Shown here: piece after piece, positions 9,934 through 19,670 of the stretch
How the letters are laid out: every line of letters starts with the position of its first letter
Numbering within the stretch: the stretch's first letter is position 1
Assembly: GCA_032718475.1 (NCBI GenBank)
Contig: JAUCBJ010006087.1
Coordinates: 1-32,541 of the forward strand
Source: Nemertoderma westbladi
Lineage: Eukaryota > Xenacoelomorpha > Nemertodermatida > Nemertodermatidae
DNA: 32,541 bases
Reading direction: 5' to 3'
Notes under the pieces: model-generated
Told to the model about the DNA's origin: nothing
Databases searched by the model: none
The model's input: the letters and a program-made list of their open reading frames with translations, nothing else
Position numbers and translations under genes: made by a program

Positions 9934-11367
9934 ATGAACCATCCATCAGTGGAAACGAGCTCGGACCTCATTGATATGAGGGATGAGCCCAGACGAGTAT
10001 CAGTCGTGGATAGCAGGATCGAGTCGGGCCGAGAACTCGCCCGAACCCCGAGAACGAACCCAACACAAGCGGAGGGCGCCTGGCAACCAACAACGAGCCC
10101 AGGCTGTGTGGCACGCTCAATTCCTGGGGCTGCTAGAGCAAGCATCGGCGCTCGCTTACGCACTAGCAGCTTGGTGGGAACTGGGCAGGGGCCACCCACT
10201 CAACCACAACGAGCTGTCCTCCCAACTCACGAACCTGAACCGGCCAATATTCGACACAAACCTGAAAGAACCTCGACACAGATAACACGACCCAAAGACC
10301 CCCAGATCCAACGATCATCACGATCACAACGAAGTGCTGTTTTGATTGACCCCCAACAACCAGAGATCCTTAAACGACGATCTCAACGAGCAGAACTGAC
10401 TCTGTTTGGAACTGTTGAGAACCCAACTGGTGAACTGCCGGTGGAACCGGAGCTAAGTATACTTTTAAATAAAATAACGGTCTACATAGATCATATACGT
10501 GCGTGCGGAGAGGAACAAAGGGCTGTTGAGATCGAGGACCGGGTCAAAGCCCAGTGTCAATCTCGAGAGACCCGTTCCAATCCAAACGTTAGGAGGGGAC
10601 CCAGAGGAACCCAGAGTGAAGATCTGAGGGAGGGAGACCCGACCCCAAGCATTATCACCGAGGTGCCACGCATTGATCCAGAGGATTCTGTGTCCCAGGT
10701 GAAACCAGACTCCATCTGGGAGAATGTCCCTAGGCAGAATGATCGTGTTTCAGGGGTCGGATCTATACACTCATCCACGATCAATCGAATGAGAACGAAT
10801 GCAGGGATTGAACAAGCAAGAATGGAGCTAGCGGATGGCATGAGAGAACAAGAGCGTGAGTTAGAGAGAGAAAATAAAAGGAGAGTGAGTGAACGTGAAC
10901 TGGAAAGAATAGAAAAAGAGGAACGTGAGGAACGTGAGAAAAGGGAATGTGACAAAAGGGAACGAGAGAGAAGGGAACGAGTACAAAAGATAGCAGATGA
11001 GATGGAATGGGATAAAAGGGAAGGTGAGATAGAAAGGGAATGGGCAAGGGCCAAGAGGGAAATGGTTCGGCTAAATGCAGAACAGTGCATATTACGTATG
11101 GAAGAGGAGGCATCTCAACTTGGAATTTCCCAGAAGGGAAATAAAACCAAGTGTGATTCAATGAATGTACTAACTACTGTAGAACCCAATATACTAACTA
11201 CTGTAGAAGCCAATAACCTAACTACTGTAGAACCCAATAACCGAGAAATTGAAAGTAATCTTCTAGCCATAGAAACACCCCGTTATCCATCACCCGTACG
11301 TAGAATATCAGCGCGTACATACAGTAAGGAAACCTGTTATTACATCAAAACCCGAATATTGTATTAG
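9934..11367 (+). CDS. BEL/Pao ORF1, Gag-like charged protein with long coiled coil (477 aa)
   Basis: First ORF after the 5' LTR, with an ATG at 9934. Residues 1-110 are Arg/Pro/Thr-rich. Residues about 285-395 (10789-11120) are an almost uninterrupted Glu/Arg/Lys-rich helix with heptad-like spacing, predicted to form a coiled coil, as expected for a protein that multimerises. Near the C terminus (11160-11240) a 27-bp unit is repeated three times, giving LTTVEPN, LTTVEAN and LTTVEPN. No zinc knuckle is present; that motif is in the third ORF. The frame ends 17 bp before the next ORF's ATG, and the next ORF's frame is open well upstream of its ATG, so the two could be one protein split by a frameshift or by ribosomal frameshifting. 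A Gag role is inferred from position. Confidence 0.65.
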   Translation: MNHPSVETSSDLIDMRDEPRRVSVVDSRIESGRELARTPRTNPTQAEGAWQPTTSPGCVARSIPGAARASIGARLRTSSLVGTGQGPPTQPQRAVLPTHEPEPANIRHKPERTSTQITRPKDPQIQRSSRSQRSAVLIDPQQPEILKRRSQRAELTLFGTVENPTGELPVEPELSILLNKITVYIDHIRACGEEQRAVEIEDRVKAQCQSRETRSNPNVRRGPRGTQSEDLREGDPTPSIITEVPRIDPEDSVSQVKPDSIWENVPRQNDRVSGVGSIHSSTINRMRTNAGIEQARMELADGMREQERELERENKRRVSERELERIEKEEREEREKRECDKRERERRERVQKIADEMEWDKREGEIEREWARAKREMVRLNAEQCILRMEEEASQLGISQKGNKTKCDSMNVLTTVEPNILTTVEANNLTTVEPNNREIESNLLAIETPRYPSPVRRISARTYSKETCYYIKTRILY

Positions 11368-11383
11368 TAGCAGAACAACAGCA

Positions 11384-12466
11384 ATGACAGGGCGCTTTAA
11401 TAACACGTTAGGCAACTCTGCTTCAAAGGGCCCCAGAGGGGCTAAGAACCAAACATATAATTTGGAAAGCCCAACAAATACTGTAAATGCTGCAGTTACC
11501 AGCTGTATACATAGAACAGGGCACCATATTGAAACCCCTGTGTCAATCATCCAGTACACTGGTGACGAATTGTCAGAACAAGCAGGCATGAATCATAACA
11601 TTCAGACTCAAGTACCGGTACCGGATTGCAGCAGAAGGCCTAATAGACGGCTGCATTCGACCGGTCCGCCGGTAACACATTCTGCGCCAGTTTGCGGTAC
11701 ACCAGATTACAGCTGCAGTGATCAGCTACATGCGACTGGTCCGCCGCTATCCAATTCTATAGGCCTACCTGTACGCAGTACACCAGACTGCACAGCATGC
11801 AGTAGGCAGAATCCCGATTATTATTATTTACCGGTATCTAGCCAGAACCATAGGCCTAATGCTAATAGTAATACTCAAATACCGGTATCTGAAAGTTTAG
11901 ATAGGCCTAATCTTAATGTAGGCCTACCGGTATCTTATGATTATAGGCCAAGTTATGTAGGCTTACCTAACAGCCTGATGCATACCGGTACTGTTAATCA
12001 TAGATGTAGCCCTGCTGATGTAGGTCAAAATCAACATCATTCTATAGACCACCCTATCCCATCCGAATTAAATCAAAATATCGGTATCGAATATGAACCA
12101 AGGTATGGCTATGGAACACCATTGAGCAGTACCAGTAACCCAAGCCATTTAAACCCCAGAGCCGAGGAATTTCTACCCATCCCCATAGGCGAAGTAGGAA
12201 TGCCAGATGGCCAATATAAATACAAAACCCATAGCGAAGTGAGTGAAACCCCACAGCAACGGGCAGTAACCTTTTCAAATCAAATAAATAATGGACCCGG
12301 ATTATCAAAAATACCGAGTCTAGCGTACCCATCTATAGGAGCGCAAAGACAACAGAATAAAAATAATGCCGCTGGCTACATTTACACAGGAGAAGCAGCC
12401 CCACATGGACCCCCTTATGTACAAGCAGGAAAGGTCCCTCAATGTTATCAGAGCGGAGGAGAGTGA
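11384..12466 (+). CDS. BEL/Pao ORF2, Pro/Tyr/Ser/Asn-rich low-complexity protein (360 aa)
   Basis: This frame differs from the ORFs on either side and overlaps the start of the pol ORF by about 100 bp. Repeated short motifs are visible: TGPPV and TGPPL, GLPV and GLPN, TPD with Cys nearby, and RPN. The nucleotide sequence is unusually rich in the palindromes ACCGGT and AGGCCT at about 11610-11990. No known domain is seen. The open frame upstream of the ATG (through about 11310) suggests a continuation of ORF1 by frameshift. It may be a disordered linker of Gag or a separate accessory protein. It shows no features of an envelope protein: no signal peptide, transmembrane segment or Cys-rich ectodomain. 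Confidence 0.55.
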   Translation: MTGRFNNTLGNSASKGPRGAKNQTYNLESPTNTVNAAVTSCIHRTGHHIETPVSIIQYTGDELSEQAGMNHNIQTQVPVPDCSRRPNRRLHSTGPPVTHSAPVCGTPDYSCSDQLHATGPPLSNSIGLPVRSTPDCTACSRQNPDYYYLPVSSQNHRPNANSNTQIPVSESLDRPNLNVGLPVSYDYRPSYVGLPNSLMHTGTVNHRCSPADVGQNQHHSIDHPIPSELNQNIGIEYEPRYGYGTPLSSTSNPSHLNPRAEEFLPIPIGEVGMPDGQYKYKTHSEVSETPQQRAVTFSNQINNGPGLSKIPSLAYPSIGAQRQQNKNNAAGYIYTGEAAPHGPPYVQAGKVPQCYQSGGE

Positions 12467-15400
12467 GTTAAGTCATATGGCGGCAATAACAGACGCCATA
12501 AAAGCCAAGCTAGAACTGCCACAGGCTAAACCGTTTACCTTCAGTGGAGAATACCCGGAAGAATATATTCAGTTTCGACAGCTATATACCACTGAAATTC
12601 TACTGAAACATAACCTGTCAGAAGCACAGAAGATGACCTACCTGATGGTTTACACTACTGGCAAAGCAAAGGAAGTTGTTAGACAATATGCAGGCCTAAC
12701 AGACAGTTTGCGACTAGCATGGGAAGCCATTGAAAAGCGATATGGAAATCCTTCACGTATTATGCAGGCAACAATCAACAAATTGGTCACTAACAAACAA
12801 ATCACCACGACTGCCGAGTTTAGGGACTTTACAGAAAGGGTAAACAAAGCCCTGGTTGCCTTGAAGGAACTCGATATGCCACATGAGTTGAATGGAATCC
12901 ATAACATGCGAAAAATAATTGAACTAATTCCCTATTGGGCGAGGAACGCATGGAGAAAGGAAGCAGCACGGACTCGCAGCCAACTGAACCGCGAACCAAC
13001 CATGAACCAACTGGCGAAATTCCTTTCAGATCAAACCGAGATACAAGATGACCCTGTATTCGCAGAGGGACTACTATCAGCTGGCATCGCTGAGCGCCGG
13101 GACCGATCACATTCACGGGATGACTCAACCCGACAATCGAGAGCAGATTACCCGCGAAAAACAAATATGCTGGTACCAAAGAAATCATTTGAATCTAACA
13201 AAGGGATGATAAAACCTGAACGAGAGCAAGTCTACACAACAACGTCGACTAGTCCGATGAAGAGCCTACAATCGGACAAACAAGTCCGTTTCTCCAGCTA
13301 CTCCCCGAAGCCACATACCCCAGATAGAGATTCCCAGGAGTTGGTATACACCCTTGCAACCTGTGATCCAAGCGCAAAGTGCTATCTACATCCAAATGCA
13401 AGGGACCATCAATTCGTGCAGTGTACCCAATGGATAAATGCCGCTGCGGATGAAAAATGGGACTATTTAAAGAAGAATGGACTGTGTAGGAGATGCTATG
13501 GGCGTGGCCACATTGGACGCGACTGTCCGCGCAACTCCAACACCAGGCGTGAACCCAGAACATATGAACGATCCAGATCGTACTCACCCGGAGGAGCGAG
13601 CGGGCTGACACCCCTCACAAAGGAAACTAAAAATCTAAAACCCCATAGTAACCAAGGAGATACTGATACTACTACTGTTAACCAAAATAAAAATGAGAAT
13701 CTAACATCTAAGACAGGGGGGGATCAGACCCAACATCCTAACCCTGCCTGGATGGCGAGATACAAGGATCCCCAGGGATCTGAAGTGAGTGGAACCACTG
13801 TTAATAAGACCCAGGCAGTGACCCACATGGCGACATGTATGTCCCTGTCAGGGATTAAAGTGTACCTCAAAATTGTACCAGTAAAAGTAATGTATAAAAA
13901 TGAAAAACAAGCAACAACATATGCCTTCCTAGATGATGGTGCGACTATAAGTCTAATAAGTCGTACCCTTGCTGATACTCTGGGAATGGAGGGAACCAGA
14001 ACTAAGTTAGGCCTGGCCATGGTGGGCCACCAGACAACATCAATGGGGGCCATGAGTACCAAGTGCTCCATAGGTGCTCTGGAAGGCCGAGGGACACTCA
14101 TCATTCATGATGCTGAGGTAGAAGTAATACCAGACGTTGGAGTTAACTGTACCCAACCAGATGAGGTAGAAATTGAGAGATACCAACACTTAAAGGGAAT
14201 TAACTTAACAAACTTGCACATTGACATACCCTATGTGACTGTACTGCTTGGGATGAACAATCCTGAGGCACATGAAGAACTGGAAGTTAGGAAAGGTAGC
14301 AACCCAGGGAAGACACCATGGGGAAAGCTAACACCATTTGGGTGGTGTGTGACTGGACCACTGGAAACAACAGACTATATACACAACAAAACGAAGCGAG
14401 GTCTGGTGAATCATGTGGAAATAACTAAAGACTTAGAGACATTACTGAATAGGGACTGTGAGGGCCTTCATGACAACACATTGGGAGACTCTCCAGAGGA
14501 CCGTAGGGCCTTACAGACTCTTAAGGACTCAATCCAACTGATAGATGGACACTACGAGGTAGACATGTTGTGGAAGGACCCCAATGGACGGCTTGAAAAC
14601 AACTACATAATGGCGAGAAATCGTCTGAGAAAGTTAAAAGAAAAACTGAGGAAACTACCAGCAGCAGAAGAAGCCATAAACAAGGCAATATGTAAGTATA
14701 TAGAAAGGGGCTGGGCAATAGAACTTCCAGAGGACATACAGGAAACTGACTGGACGTATTACTTACCGATACACACAGTGTGGGAACCAAGAAAGAACAA
14801 ATACCGAGTAGTACATGATGCCGCAGCGAAGTACCATGGAAAATCGCTAAATGATTACCTTGTTCGTGGACCCAATATATACAACACAGGACTAGACGTT
14901 CTTCTAAGATTCAGGAAGGGAATATTTGCTTTCACATGCGATGTGGAAGCAATGTTCCACCAGGTACGAGTGAACCCAAAAGACAGCAACAGCTTACGGT
15001 TCCTTTGGTATGAAGGGGAGCTAGGCTCAAAGGAACCCAAAATCTACAAAATGATCGTCCATATTTTTGGTACTAATTCATCTCCATGTGTGACAACATA
15101 CGCATTGAGAGAGACTACAAATGGTGAGAATCCTGCAATCCAGAATCCATCAGCAGATACAGTGGAAATGATTCGAGAACATTTTTATGTTGATGGCGGA
15201 CATGAGACAGGAAACTCAGAGGAGGAGTTGGTCAGGATTGCCAAGGAGGCTAAACTTTGTTTAGCTGGGGGAGGATTCAACCTGACCAAGTTTTTATCAA
15301 ATTCCGAATATATTACCAACTGCATGACAGACGAGACCCAACAGGAGCCACTGAACAAACTGACCACAGAACCAGAATACAAATCAATGATAGAAGCTGA

Positions 15401-16061
15401 TGGAGACAGTGACGAAGTTCGAGCTTTAGGGATAGTCTGGAACCGAAGAACAGATGCATTTGAGTACCATATGGCGAAAATGAAAAGAGGGAAACATACT
15501 AAAAGGGAATATCTATCCTTTGTTGCCCGGATCTATGATCCAATGGGTCTACTCTCAAGGATCACAGTTGTTGGTCGACAAATACTTAGGGAAGCCCATC
15601 TACTGAAAGTAGGTTGGAATGCTGAACTTCCCGAAGGAATAAGGAAGAAATGGGACAAATGGATGGATAGTTTACAACTACTAGATAAGATCACGATAGA
15701 TCGGGCCTACTTTCCCGACGGAAACATGGAAAACTTAGAGATACATATCTTCAGTGACGCCTCAGACAAAGGCTATGGAGCAGTAGCCTATGTGGTTCAA
15801 CGACAGAATAATAGAAGGAGGGCACGGGTTGCATATAGTAAGGTGAGACCGGCCCCATTAAAAATCATCACAATTCCTAGGATAGAACTCATGGCAGCTT
15901 TATTAGGAGTGAGAATAGGAAGACAGTTAGGAAAGGCGATTGGAAATATACAAACCTGGTATTTTTGGACTGACTCTACCACTGTTATTCATTATATCAG
16001 GACTGACGCACGAAGATTCAAAGTCTTTGTTGCTAATGAGTTGCAGAAATCCAAGAACTAA
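12366..16061 (+). CDS. BEL/Pao Gag-protease-RT-RNase H polyprotein (1231 aa), ends at a frameshift
   Basis: Domains in order: a Gag-like DUF1759 region (about residues 55-205, FSGEYPEEYIQFRQLY); a CCHC zinc knuckle CRRCYGRGHIGRDC (about 373-386) preceded by a Cys/His cluster; a retropepsin-like site AFLDDGATISLIS (about 519-531); RT with YRVVHDAAAK (about 813) and FTCDVEAMFHQV (about 855); the active-site box FYVDGG (about 940); and RNase H with FSDASDKGYGAVAY (about 1128) and WTDSTTVIHYI (about 1201). In active BEL RTs the box reads YVDD, so the second catalytic Asp is replaced by Gly through one base. The frame hits TAA shortly after the last RNase H block while the neighbouring frame takes over the homologous sequence, indicating a 1-bp indel near 16045-16052. 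The start at 12366 is the first usable ATG of the frame. This copy is predicted to be inactive. Confidence 0.9.
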   Translation: MPLATFTQEKQPHMDPLMYKQERSLNVIRAEESELSHMAAITDAIKAKLELPQAKPFTFSGEYPEEYIQFRQLYTTEILLKHNLSEAQKMTYLMVYTTGKAKEVVRQYAGLTDSLRLAWEAIEKRYGNPSRIMQATINKLVTNKQITTTAEFRDFTERVNKALVALKELDMPHELNGIHNMRKIIELIPYWARNAWRKEAARTRSQLNREPTMNQLAKFLSDQTEIQDDPVFAEGLLSAGIAERRDRSHSRDDSTRQSRADYPRKTNMLVPKKSFESNKGMIKPEREQVYTTTSTSPMKSLQSDKQVRFSSYSPKPHTPDRDSQELVYTLATCDPSAKCYLHPNARDHQFVQCTQWINAAADEKWDYLKKNGLCRRCYGRGHIGRDCPRNSNTRREPRTYERSRSYSPGGASGLTPLTKETKNLKPHSNQGDTDTTTVNQNKNENLTSKTGGDQTQHPNPAWMARYKDPQGSEVSGTTVNKTQAVTHMATCMSLSGIKVYLKIVPVKVMYKNEKQATTYAFLDDGATISLISRTLADTLGMEGTRTKLGLAMVGHQTTSMGAMSTKCSIGALEGRGTLIIHDAEVEVIPDVGVNCTQPDEVEIERYQHLKGINLTNLHIDIPYVTVLLGMNNPEAHEELEVRKGSNPGKTPWGKLTPFGWCVTGPLETTDYIHNKTKRGLVNHVEITKDLETLLNRDCEGLHDNTLGDSPEDRRALQTLKDSIQLIDGHYEVDMLWKDPNGRLENNYIMARNRLRKLKEKLRKLPAAEEAINKAICKYIERGWAIELPEDIQETDWTYYLPIHTVWEPRKNKYRVVHDAAAKYHGKSLNDYLVRGPNIYNTGLDVLLRFRKGIFAFTCDVEAMFHQVRVNPKDSNSLRFLWYEGELGSKEPKIYKMIVHIFGTNSSPCVTTYALRETTNGENPAIQNPSADTVEMIREHFYVDGGHETGNSEEELVRIAKEAKLCLAGGGFNLTKFLSNSEYITNCMTDETQQEPLNKLTTEPEYKSMIEADGDSDEVRALGIVWNRRTDAFEYHMAKMKRGKHTKREYLSFVARIYDPMGLLSRITVVGRQILREAHLLKVGWNAELPEGIRKKWDKWMDSLQLLDKITIDRAYFPDGNMENLEIHIFSDASDKGYGAVAYVVQRQNNRRRARVAYSKVRPAPLKIITIPRIELMAALLGVRIGRQLGKAIGNIQTWYFWTDSTTVIHYIRTDARRFKVFVANELQKSKN

Positions 16062-16282
16062 CGGACATCAACAACTGGAACTATTGTCCAACGTCAATAA
16101 ATCCCGCAGACCAAATATCGAGAGGAATAATTGGTACACAGAAGAAGGAAGACGAAGATCTGTGGCAATATGGCCCGGAGTACCTTAAGGATGAAGGAAG
16201 ATGGCCTGAATTCCCAGGAGGTCCACAGGCCCTACTGGAAGGAGTCAAAGGGGATGACCCGGAATTACGCAGGGAAGTAGTA

Positions 16283-17779
16283 ATGTCAACCACAATAAGA
16301 GAGAAACCAACAATGACAGAGCGATTACTCCACCATGATCGCTCATGGTATGACACTAAACGGCGTGTAGCGCGATGGAGGATGTGGATGGCTTGGATAC
16401 GAACACGGAAAAGTGGAGGGCCCCGACCAGAACTACATGTGGAAAATGCAGGGATGGCTATCATAAAGTACATTCAACAGGAGGGCTTCCCAGATGAAGT
16501 GGAGAAACTAGTGGTTGGAAAACCTATCCCGAAAGACAGCAACCTGAGACCATTGAGCCCCATTATGAAGGATGGAGTAGTCTGTATGGGCTCCCGGGTG
16601 GGGAATGCTCCAGGAGGGATTGTCCCTGATTGCCCCATATTGATCCCGAAAGACTCAGTTATCGTGGATAAGATTATACACGATTCCCATGAAGCCTCAC
16701 AACATGGAGGTGTGGAAGCAACACTCACGAGGATACGGAGGAAATTCTGGATTCCAGCAGTCAGGAGAAGAGTGAAGGGCTGGGTGGAGAAGTGTGTTAC
16801 CTGTCGCACCATTCGCCGACAGAGGGTGGAGCAGGTGATGGCACCTTTACCTGCGGAGCGGATAACACCCTATGAGCCACCATTCACAAATTGTGGTGTT
16901 GACCTCTTTGGTCCTATTAATGTCAAAGTGGGCCGACGATACGAGAAACAATGGGGTTCCATATTCGTGTGTTACGCCTCAAGGGCTGTTGCCCTGGAAT
17001 TAGTTAAAGATGCAAGCGCAAACTCAATTATTAATGCACTCAGAAGATTCATTACAAGGTGTGGAGCAGTGCGAAGGATTAGCTCTGATAATGGGTCGAA
17101 TTTCATTGGAGCTAATCGAGAACTTCAAGATCTCTACCGGATTGCGCAAACACCTGCTATTGAAGAACATGCAAGGAAACAAGGTGTCAAGTGGAAATTC
17201 CATACCCCTTATGCCCCCCATTCTTCAGGAGTCTGGGAAAGACTTGTAGGAAGTGCTGAGCGGCTCTTAGAGGCAAGCACCCGAAATCGATGCCTTGATG
17301 AGGACGCATTCCGCACAGTGTTAGCAGAAACAGAAGCAACAATGAATGCGCGGCCGCTATGTGCGTTAAATGATGACCCGAATTCTTACGAGGTTTTGAC
17401 ACCAAACCATCTACTACTGAGGAGACCAGTCCAGGTTTTGAGTAAAGACCTGTTCGACGAGAATGACCTATATTCCAGAAAGACATGGAAAGTAATACAA
17501 GTAGTATCAAAGATATTCTGGCGCCAATGGGTAACTGAATATTTACCAACCCTTCACAAGCGACACAAGTGGCGGGTGGAAAGGAGAGATCTGAAACCGG
17601 GAGATCTAGTCATAGTGACAGATGACACCCTAGCGAAACACGATTGGGTGATGGCTAGAGTAGTAAATTGCCTGCAGGGACCCGATGGGCACACTAGAAC
17701 AGTCGAATTGAAGACAAGTGGAAAGAAACTTGTAAGACGTCCGATAAGCAAATGTTGCTTATTGGAGCAAACTGTCTAA
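16283..17779 (+). CDS. BEL/Pao integrase with C-terminal DUF5641-like domain (498 aa from first ATG; frame open from about 16050)
   Basis: The frame has no stop from about 16050, where it picks up directly from the RNase H region, so the ATG at 16283 is not a natural start. An HHCC zinc-binding region lies in HDSHEASQHGG ... CVTCRT (about residues 133-175). The DDE core has CGVDLFGPI, SSDNGSNF and GVWERL in the right order, with all three acidic residues present. After the core comes a DUF5641-type C terminus (WRQWVTEYLPTLHKRHKW ... LKPGDLVIV ... WVMARVV), the usual tail of BEL integrases. It inserts element cDNA in the host genome. It is intact in itself but cut off from the upstream pol by the frameshift. 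Confidence 0.92.
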   Translation: MSTTIREKPTMTERLLHHDRSWYDTKRRVARWRMWMAWIRTRKSGGPRPELHVENAGMAIIKYIQQEGFPDEVEKLVVGKPIPKDSNLRPLSPIMKDGVVCMGSRVGNAPGGIVPDCPILIPKDSVIVDKIIHDSHEASQHGGVEATLTRIRRKFWIPAVRRRVKGWVEKCVTCRTIRRQRVEQVMAPLPAERITPYEPPFTNCGVDLFGPINVKVGRRYEKQWGSIFVCYASRAVALELVKDASANSIINALRRFITRCGAVRRISSDNGSNFIGANRELQDLYRIAQTPAIEEHARKQGVKWKFHTPYAPHSSGVWERLVGSAERLLEASTRNRCLDEDAFRTVLAETEATMNARPLCALNDDPNSYEVLTPNHLLLRRPVQVLSKDLFDENDLYSRKTWKVIQVVSKIFWRQWVTEYLPTLHKRHKWRVERRDLKPGDLVIVTDDTLAKHDWVMARVVNCLQGPDGHTRTVELKTSGKKLVRRPISKCCLLEQTV

Positions 17780-18950
17780 TTTATGCCAAAGGCATGGGGG
17801 GAGGGTCCATGTATACCTCAAATCGTACCTAAATTAAGATTCATAATATATTATCAAATTTACAAATGAGTAGAAGAAAACTGAACTAGTACTTTAGGAT
17901 AGGCAGATACCGGTATATAGGTACATTGACTGAATGGTAACCTGGGGTGAAATTTATGTTTCCGGAACATAAAATGTACGTGTGAAATGAATGAATGGTT
18001 ATATGACGCAATACTGAACACAGCCCTAATGAACAATGAACTTGCAACTTCTCAGTTGCGGAATGAACTGAAGGAATGAATGAATGGAACAATTGTAGTA
18101 TAAAATGAACTTAAATTATGGGAAACATAGATTTCATTAGCAGCAACCATAGAACATGAAACTAGCAAATTCCAGAATGTATAATAAAACTTTATAGTGT
18201 AACTGACCATTTAGTCGATTATGGATATTATACGTTATTAATGATAGTACTTGATCTGGATATCTGGATATAGAAGAATTATCATATATATAACTAGCTT
18301 ATTAGAATTAATCTCCGAGGAGCCGTAATGAGGACTGTGATGTGTAAAGGATGCAGTGGCGAAGTGGTACCACGGGGAGAAACATTTAAAATTTGGCTTA
18401 TGAACTGTCTTGTCTCAGGGTACGAAATGGAGGGACGCGAAAGTATCGTGACCGCGAATTCTGATAGAAGGGAAGGATTCCCCCTGCAGGAGACCCCATG
18501 GGGGGAGTGACCATGGTAGTAGCGACTAGTGGTGACCGTGGATGGAGCGTTTATATTCGATTGTTATTACAAAAATAAACGAGGGACCCCATAATCATGA
18601 AAGGGAAATACATTATTTGATATGCTCTAACCATATATATATATATAATTGAATGGCACTACTTTTGCAATACGTACCTAGGATGAACTAACTAGCGATT
18701 TATCTTGAAGCATTATTGAACTACGAAATATTTCGTATATCGGTATTTTAAAAGGACTTGAATGAATTGTAATGAATTTATAGAGGGAAATAGGAAACCA
18801 CTCATGGTTTGGCAAGCCATGAGCGTGTAATGTCGCCAGGGGGCCTACATCGCGGAATGACAGTTGATATATATCGTTTTCGGACTCAAACTTTTTAATA
18901 TAGTCGTGATTTCCTCGAGAAACCATTTATAGTGGTTTCTGGGGGGAGTT
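17780..18950 (+). other. BEL/Pao 3' noncoding region with polypurine tract
   Basis: About 1.17 kb lies between the integrase stop and the 3' LTR. No env or other gene is recognised; the 60-aa ORF at 18328-18510 and short minus-strand ORFs have no motifs. GGGGGGAG at 18941-18948 sits two bases before the LTR and is the likely plus-strand primer. A second purine run, ggggggaggg, is at about 17795. A run of TA dinucleotides is at about 18634-18648. Confidence 0.65.
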
Positions 18951-19670
18951 TGTTCCCGACTATAGTCAGTATTTCATCGTACAGTATGGCCCAAAATTCT
19001 TATCACCTGTTATTGCCGTAGAAATTCCATTTTATTGAGTGAGAATGTCATGACGTCATAACATGACGTCACAAAAGTAAAAGTATAGTGTATCTTGCAT
19101 GAAGGCTTGCTTGCCTCATGTTCACGAGAGAATTATCATATCCTATAATGAGTGAGTGAATAATAGAACCATTTAAAGTGAAAGGACACATTGAGTGAGA
19201 GGCAATAATGGAAGTGTAAGGCATCCTCTGGGATTTACCCTCACCTGTGTATATTGGTGTATAACGTATTATATATTTTGGCCCCATTTTCTATGGCCTA
19301 TTGTTATTTGGTAAACCAATCCCAGATGGCTTTCCTTCCATTCATATATGACAAGAGCAGGATGACATTAGATTCATTCTGTCGATATAACTTTGTAGAA
19401 ACGTTACATAGTTTTCACCGTTTGTTCTGACCTATTGATCACTGAACTTAACTATTATCGTTCTAATTGAACTGAATGTACAGTGCATTTGTACTGTACG
19501 TGTTATAAGTCATTCGTTTGAAGGAAGGAAGCGTCATCATGTGATTGTGCACTGGTGCCGTTTATACATATTGAACATTAAAGTAACTAGGACTTGAACT
19601 GAGTTTTCTTGACGAACAAAACGGACGCGTAGAAACGACGTTCTTAGAGGGAAAGAATATCGACGGAACA
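18951..19670 (+). repeat. BEL/Pao 3' LTR (720 bp)
   Basis: Starts TGTTCCCGACTATAG and ends CGACGGAACA, followed by the target duplication caaag at 19671-19675. See the 5' LTR at 9118-9835 for the pairwise differences. Confidence 0.92.

Larger units (their letters stand above)
9118..19670 (+). mobile_element. BEL/Pao LTR retrotransposon inserted in the gypsy integrase
   Basis: The element is bounded by two near-identical LTRs (9118-9835, 18951-19670) with TGTTCC...GGAACA ends and flanked by the 5-bp target duplication caaag (9113-9117, 19671-19675). Plus-strand ORFs between them encode a charged Gag-like protein, a Pro/Tyr/Ser-rich protein, a long Gag-like/protease/RT/RNase H protein and an integrase, in the BEL/Pao order (RT and RNase H before integrase). 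By eye the LTRs differ at about 16 positions including one 2-bp indel, about 2 percent, so the insertion is fairly recent, yet the copy has a pol frameshift and a changed RT active site. No clear TGG-type primer-binding site follows the 5' LTR. Confidence 0.93.

Noticed and set aside
10557-11161. Minus-strand Ser/Leu/Phe-rich ORFs (177 and 126 aa) resembling membrane proteins
   Set aside because: They are antisense shadows of the Glu/Arg-rich coiled coil of BEL ORF1.
18328-18510. Possible envelope or accessory ORF after BEL integrase
   Set aside because: It has only 60 aa, no signal peptide, no membrane segment and no recognisable motif.
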